DNA from: Anaerohalosphaera lusitana
Lineage (GTDB): Bacteria > Planctomycetota > Phycisphaerae > Sedimentisphaerales > Anaerohalosphaeraceae
Direction: 5' to 3'
Length of the DNA: 64,000 bases
Assembly: GCF_002007645.1 (NCBI RefSeq)
Contig: NZ_CP019791.1
Span: forward strand, 2,356,001-2,420,000
Part shown: positions 61,999-64,000 of the stretch, one piece after another
Layout of the letters: the number at the start of each line of letters is the position of its first letter
Numbering within the stretch: position 1 is the stretch's first letter
Translations under genes and position numbers: made by a program
The notes under the pieces: model-generated
Seen by the model: the letters and a program-made list of their open reading frames with translations, nothing else
Databases searched by the model: none
What the model was told of the DNA's origin: nothing

Positions 61999-63411
61999 GT
62001 GGGAAAACCCAGAGTTCAGTTATACTATAAGAATGTGACTGCGGATATCATCGGACGCAAACACGGTATCAATGCGGAGCAGTTTCAGGAGCTCGCCAAC
62101 CAGACCAAGCCGGTCATTTCTGAACTCAATCAGATGCGCGAGTCCGGTCAGGTCGCATACAGGGACCTGCCTTACAATGAAGATTATCCGCGTCAGGTCA
62201 AGGAGATCGCGGGGGAGCTGGAAGGCAAGTACGAGAATTTCGTCGTACTCGGTATTGGCGGGTCCGCTCTTGGAAACATAGCGTTGCAGACCGCGTTGAA
62301 TCCATATATGTATAACCTGGACGAGAAGCAGCGAGCAGGGCGTCCGCGTCTTTTCGTGTTTGACAATGTTGATCCCGCCCAACTGGCGAGTTTTCTGAAC
62401 TGGGTCGACGATAAGCTCGATAAGACGGTATTCAACGTGATCAGCAAATCCGGCCGAACGGCTGAGACTGCTGCACAATTTTTGACCATACGCAATGTAC
62501 TGCTGGAAAAGCTCGGTGAAAAGGGCTATCGTGAGCAGGTTGTTGCTACGACTGATTCGAAACAGGGTACGATGCGGACGATCACCGATGACGCTGGCTT
62601 TAAGAGCCTTGAGGTGCCGGATGGTGTTGGCGGCAGGTGGAGCGTGCTGAGTCCGGTTGGTCTGCTGAGTGCGGCTGTGTGCGGAATCGATATCGATGAA
62701 CTGCTCGAAGGGGCACGCTCGATGGACGAGAGGGTCAAGACCGAAGATTTCTTCAAGAATCCAGCAGCGATAAATGCGGCAGTTAACTGGAACTATTACA
62801 ATTGCGGCAAGCGGATATCGGTTATGATGCCTTATTCGTATAATCTCAAGGACATGTCTGACTGGTACAGACAGCTTTGGGCCGAGAGTCTGGGTAAGAG
62901 CAAGGATCTGCGGGGGCATGATATATTCGTGGGTCCGACACCGGTTAAGGCTCTGGGGACGACTGACCAGCACAGCCAGGTTCAGCTATACCGTGAGGGG
63001 CCTAACGACAAACTGTTCACATTCCTGCAGGTTAACGAGTTTGAAAACGATATAACTATCGGCGGTAATCCGGACTGTGCTCCGGAGCTGGGTTATCTGG
63101 GCGGGGCGAAAATGTCCAAGCTGCTCAACAGTGAGAAGATTGCGACTGAGTATGCTTTGCTCAAGGATAAGCGTCCGTGTATGACGGTAATGTTTGACAA
63201 GATCGATGCTCATGCGGTTGGTGAGTTTATTTATCTGTTTGAAGTGACCACGTCGCTTGCTGGTCTGCTTTTTGGTATCGATGCTTACGATCAGCCGGCA
63301 GTTGAGCTGGGCAAAGAGGCAACTTTCGCTTTGATGGGTCGTGAAGGCTTTACGGATATGGCGAAGGATATCAGCCCTGTTGCCGAGATCGATGACAGTT
63401 TTCTGATATGA
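61999..63411 (+). CDS. pgi: Glucose-6-phosphate isomerase
   Basis: The enzyme interconverts glucose-6-phosphate and fructose-6-phosphate in glycolysis and gluconeogenesis. The start at GTG 61999 is supported by AAAGGAG seven bases upstream; a TTG at 61993 is too close to it. Family blocks FNVISKSGRTAETA, GGRWSVLSPVGLLS and the Lys/Glu-rich VQLYREGPNDK are present in the 470-residue protein. The next gene, a mannose-1-phosphate guanylyltransferase, acts on a product one step beyond fructose-6-phosphate, so the two may be co-transcribed for nucleotide-sugar supply. Confidence 0.95.
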   Translation: MGKPRVQLYYKNVTADIIGRKHGINAEQFQELANQTKPVISELNQMRESGQVAYRDLPYNEDYPRQVKEIAGELEGKYENFVVLGIGGSALGNIALQTALNPYMYNLDEKQRAGRPRLFVFDNVDPAQLASFLNWVDDKLDKTVFNVISKSGRTAETAAQFLTIRNVLLEKLGEKGYREQVVATTDSKQGTMRTITDDAGFKSLEVPDGVGGRWSVLSPVGLLSAAVCGIDIDELLEGARSMDERVKTEDFFKNPAAINAAVNWNYYNCGKRISVMMPYSYNLKDMSDWYRQLWAESLGKSKDLRGHDIFVGPTPVKALGTTDQHSQVQLYREGPNDKLFTFLQVNEFENDITIGGNPDCAPELGYLGGAKMSKLLNSEKIATEYALLKDKRPCMTVMFDKIDAHAVGEFIYLFEVTTSLAGLLFGIDAYDQPAVELGKEATFALMGREGFTDMAKDISPVAEIDDSFLI

Positions 63412-63479
63412 TGACAATTTCCGGGATGACATGATTTCGCCCGGCGTAATGCTCACATTCTGTTGAAGAGGTCCATGCA

Positions 63480-64000
63480 ATGGATTACGCTGTAATAATG
63501 GCAGGAGGTACTGGGAAGCGGTTGTGGCCGTTGAGCCGTAAGTCGCGTCCGAAGCAGGTTCTGAAGCTTATCGAGGGCAATACGCTGCTCCGTCGATGTT
63601 ACGACAGGCTGATACCTCTTTTCGATCCGCGGAATATCCTTGTGCTGACCAATGCCGGGTATGCGGATATCGTGCGGGAGAATTTGCCGGATCTGCCGTA
63701 TGGGAACGTACTGGCTGAGCCGGCTGTGCGCGATACCGCCGGCGCGATCGGATTTGCTGCGACGGTCCTGAGCAAATATGATCCGAATGCCAGGATGGCC
63801 GTGGTCACTGCCGATCAACTTATAGAACCTACCGACGTTTTTCAGCAGGCTCTCAGTGATGGGCTTGAATACGTCAAAAAGAATCCTGATGCAATGATCA
63901 CTTTCGGCATCCAGCCGACCTTTCCGAGTACTCAGCTTGGTTATATCAAGGTCGGTGAGCCGCATAAATGCGAATCCTGCACGAATGAAATATTTGACGT
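63480..64000 (+). CDS. Mannose-1-phosphate guanylyltransferase (3' end cut by window edge)
   Basis: The frame starts MDYAVIMAGGTGKRLWPLSR with the nucleotidyltransferase motif GGTGKRLWPLSR, then KSRPKQVLKL. It continues to VVTADQLIEPTDVF and LGYIKVGEP, typical of ManC/CpsB-type GDP-mannose pyrophosphorylases. About 173 residues are visible. The reaction is mannose-1-phosphate plus GTP to GDP-mannose, precursor of GDP-fucose and of exopolysaccharides. The ATG at 63480 was chosen because the ATG at 63475 opens a frame that closes at once. Confidence 0.9.
   Translation, partial: MDYAVIMAGGTGKRLWPLSRKSRPKQVLKLIEGNTLLRRCYDRLIPLFDPRNILVLTNAGYADIVRENLPDLPYGNVLAEPAVRDTAGAIGFAATVLSKYDPNARMAVVTADQLIEPTDVFQQALSDGLEYVKKNPDAMITFGIQPTFPSTQLGYIKVGEPHKCESCTNEIFD

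Noticed and set aside
1..64000. CRISPR arrays, phage defence islands or prophage
   Set aside because: No regularly spaced repeats, cas genes, restriction-modification, or phage structural genes were found.

Overview
The window looks like chromosomal DNA of a marine or saline-habitat planctomycete, most likely in the class Phycisphaerae (Sedimentisphaerales-like). This placement is inferred from several features seen together: Tat-signal sulfatases, an ECF sigma factor paired with a FecR/LamG anti-sigma protein, PEP-CTERM and dockerin-like secreted proteins, a prepilin with the FTLIELLVVISIIALL signature, and a fused AroDE. No rRNA, tRNA or CRISPR array was seen.

Layout. Positions 1-617 hold a partial prepilin-like gene. 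Positions 1177-6635 (minus strand) are a five-gene unit, metK, adenosine kinase, ahcY, glycine/sarcosine methyltransferase, sarcosine/dimethylglycine methyltransferase. It couples betaine synthesis from glycine with regeneration of S-adenosylmethionine, and it ends in a strong terminator. Positions 7158-19836 (minus) are an extracellular-function block: ECF sigma factor, FecR/LamG anti-sigma, a PEP-CTERM protein, three large modular secreted proteins that share a repeated ~170-residue module (one also carries a metzincin zinc-protease site), and a sulfatase. Positions 20336-27469 (plus) hold aroDE, a secreted DUF3352-like/pseudopilin hybrid, argG with a very basic tail, a prepilin peptidase and an OmpA-like lipoprotein. 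Positions 27544-31420 (minus) hold comEC and serS.

Positions 31622-35839 (minus) are a type II fatty-acid/polyketide-like cluster. A ketosynthase with an intact Cys-His-His triad sits beside one that lacks two of the three residues, and a hotdog dehydratase with its His/Glu pair sits in the same cluster as one that lacks the Glu; a long acyl carrier protein lies between them. This is the best candidate here for an undescribed pathway. Two sulfatases (35974-38920) and a short GNAT acetyltransferase follow.

Positions 39630-44849 are an insertion hot spot. An IS630-type element lies just upstream of a response regulator/histidine kinase pair, and each of those two genes is broken by its own copy of one IS3-family element. 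Target duplications and reading frames are intact enough to rebuild both genes exactly.

Positions 46511-57398 (plus) look like a membrane-maintenance operon: three consecutive SPFH (HflK/HflC-like) proteins, a CPC P-type metal ATPase, an ABC ATPase and permease, and an unrecognised 584-residue membrane-anchored protein. A related ABC permease is divergently encoded at 45397-46362. The window closes with a UvrD/PcrA helicase, a secreted GH29 fucosidase, glucose-6-phosphate isomerase and a partial mannose-1-phosphate guanylyltransferase. The sulfatases and fucosidase together suggest breakdown of sulfated, fucose-containing polysaccharides.
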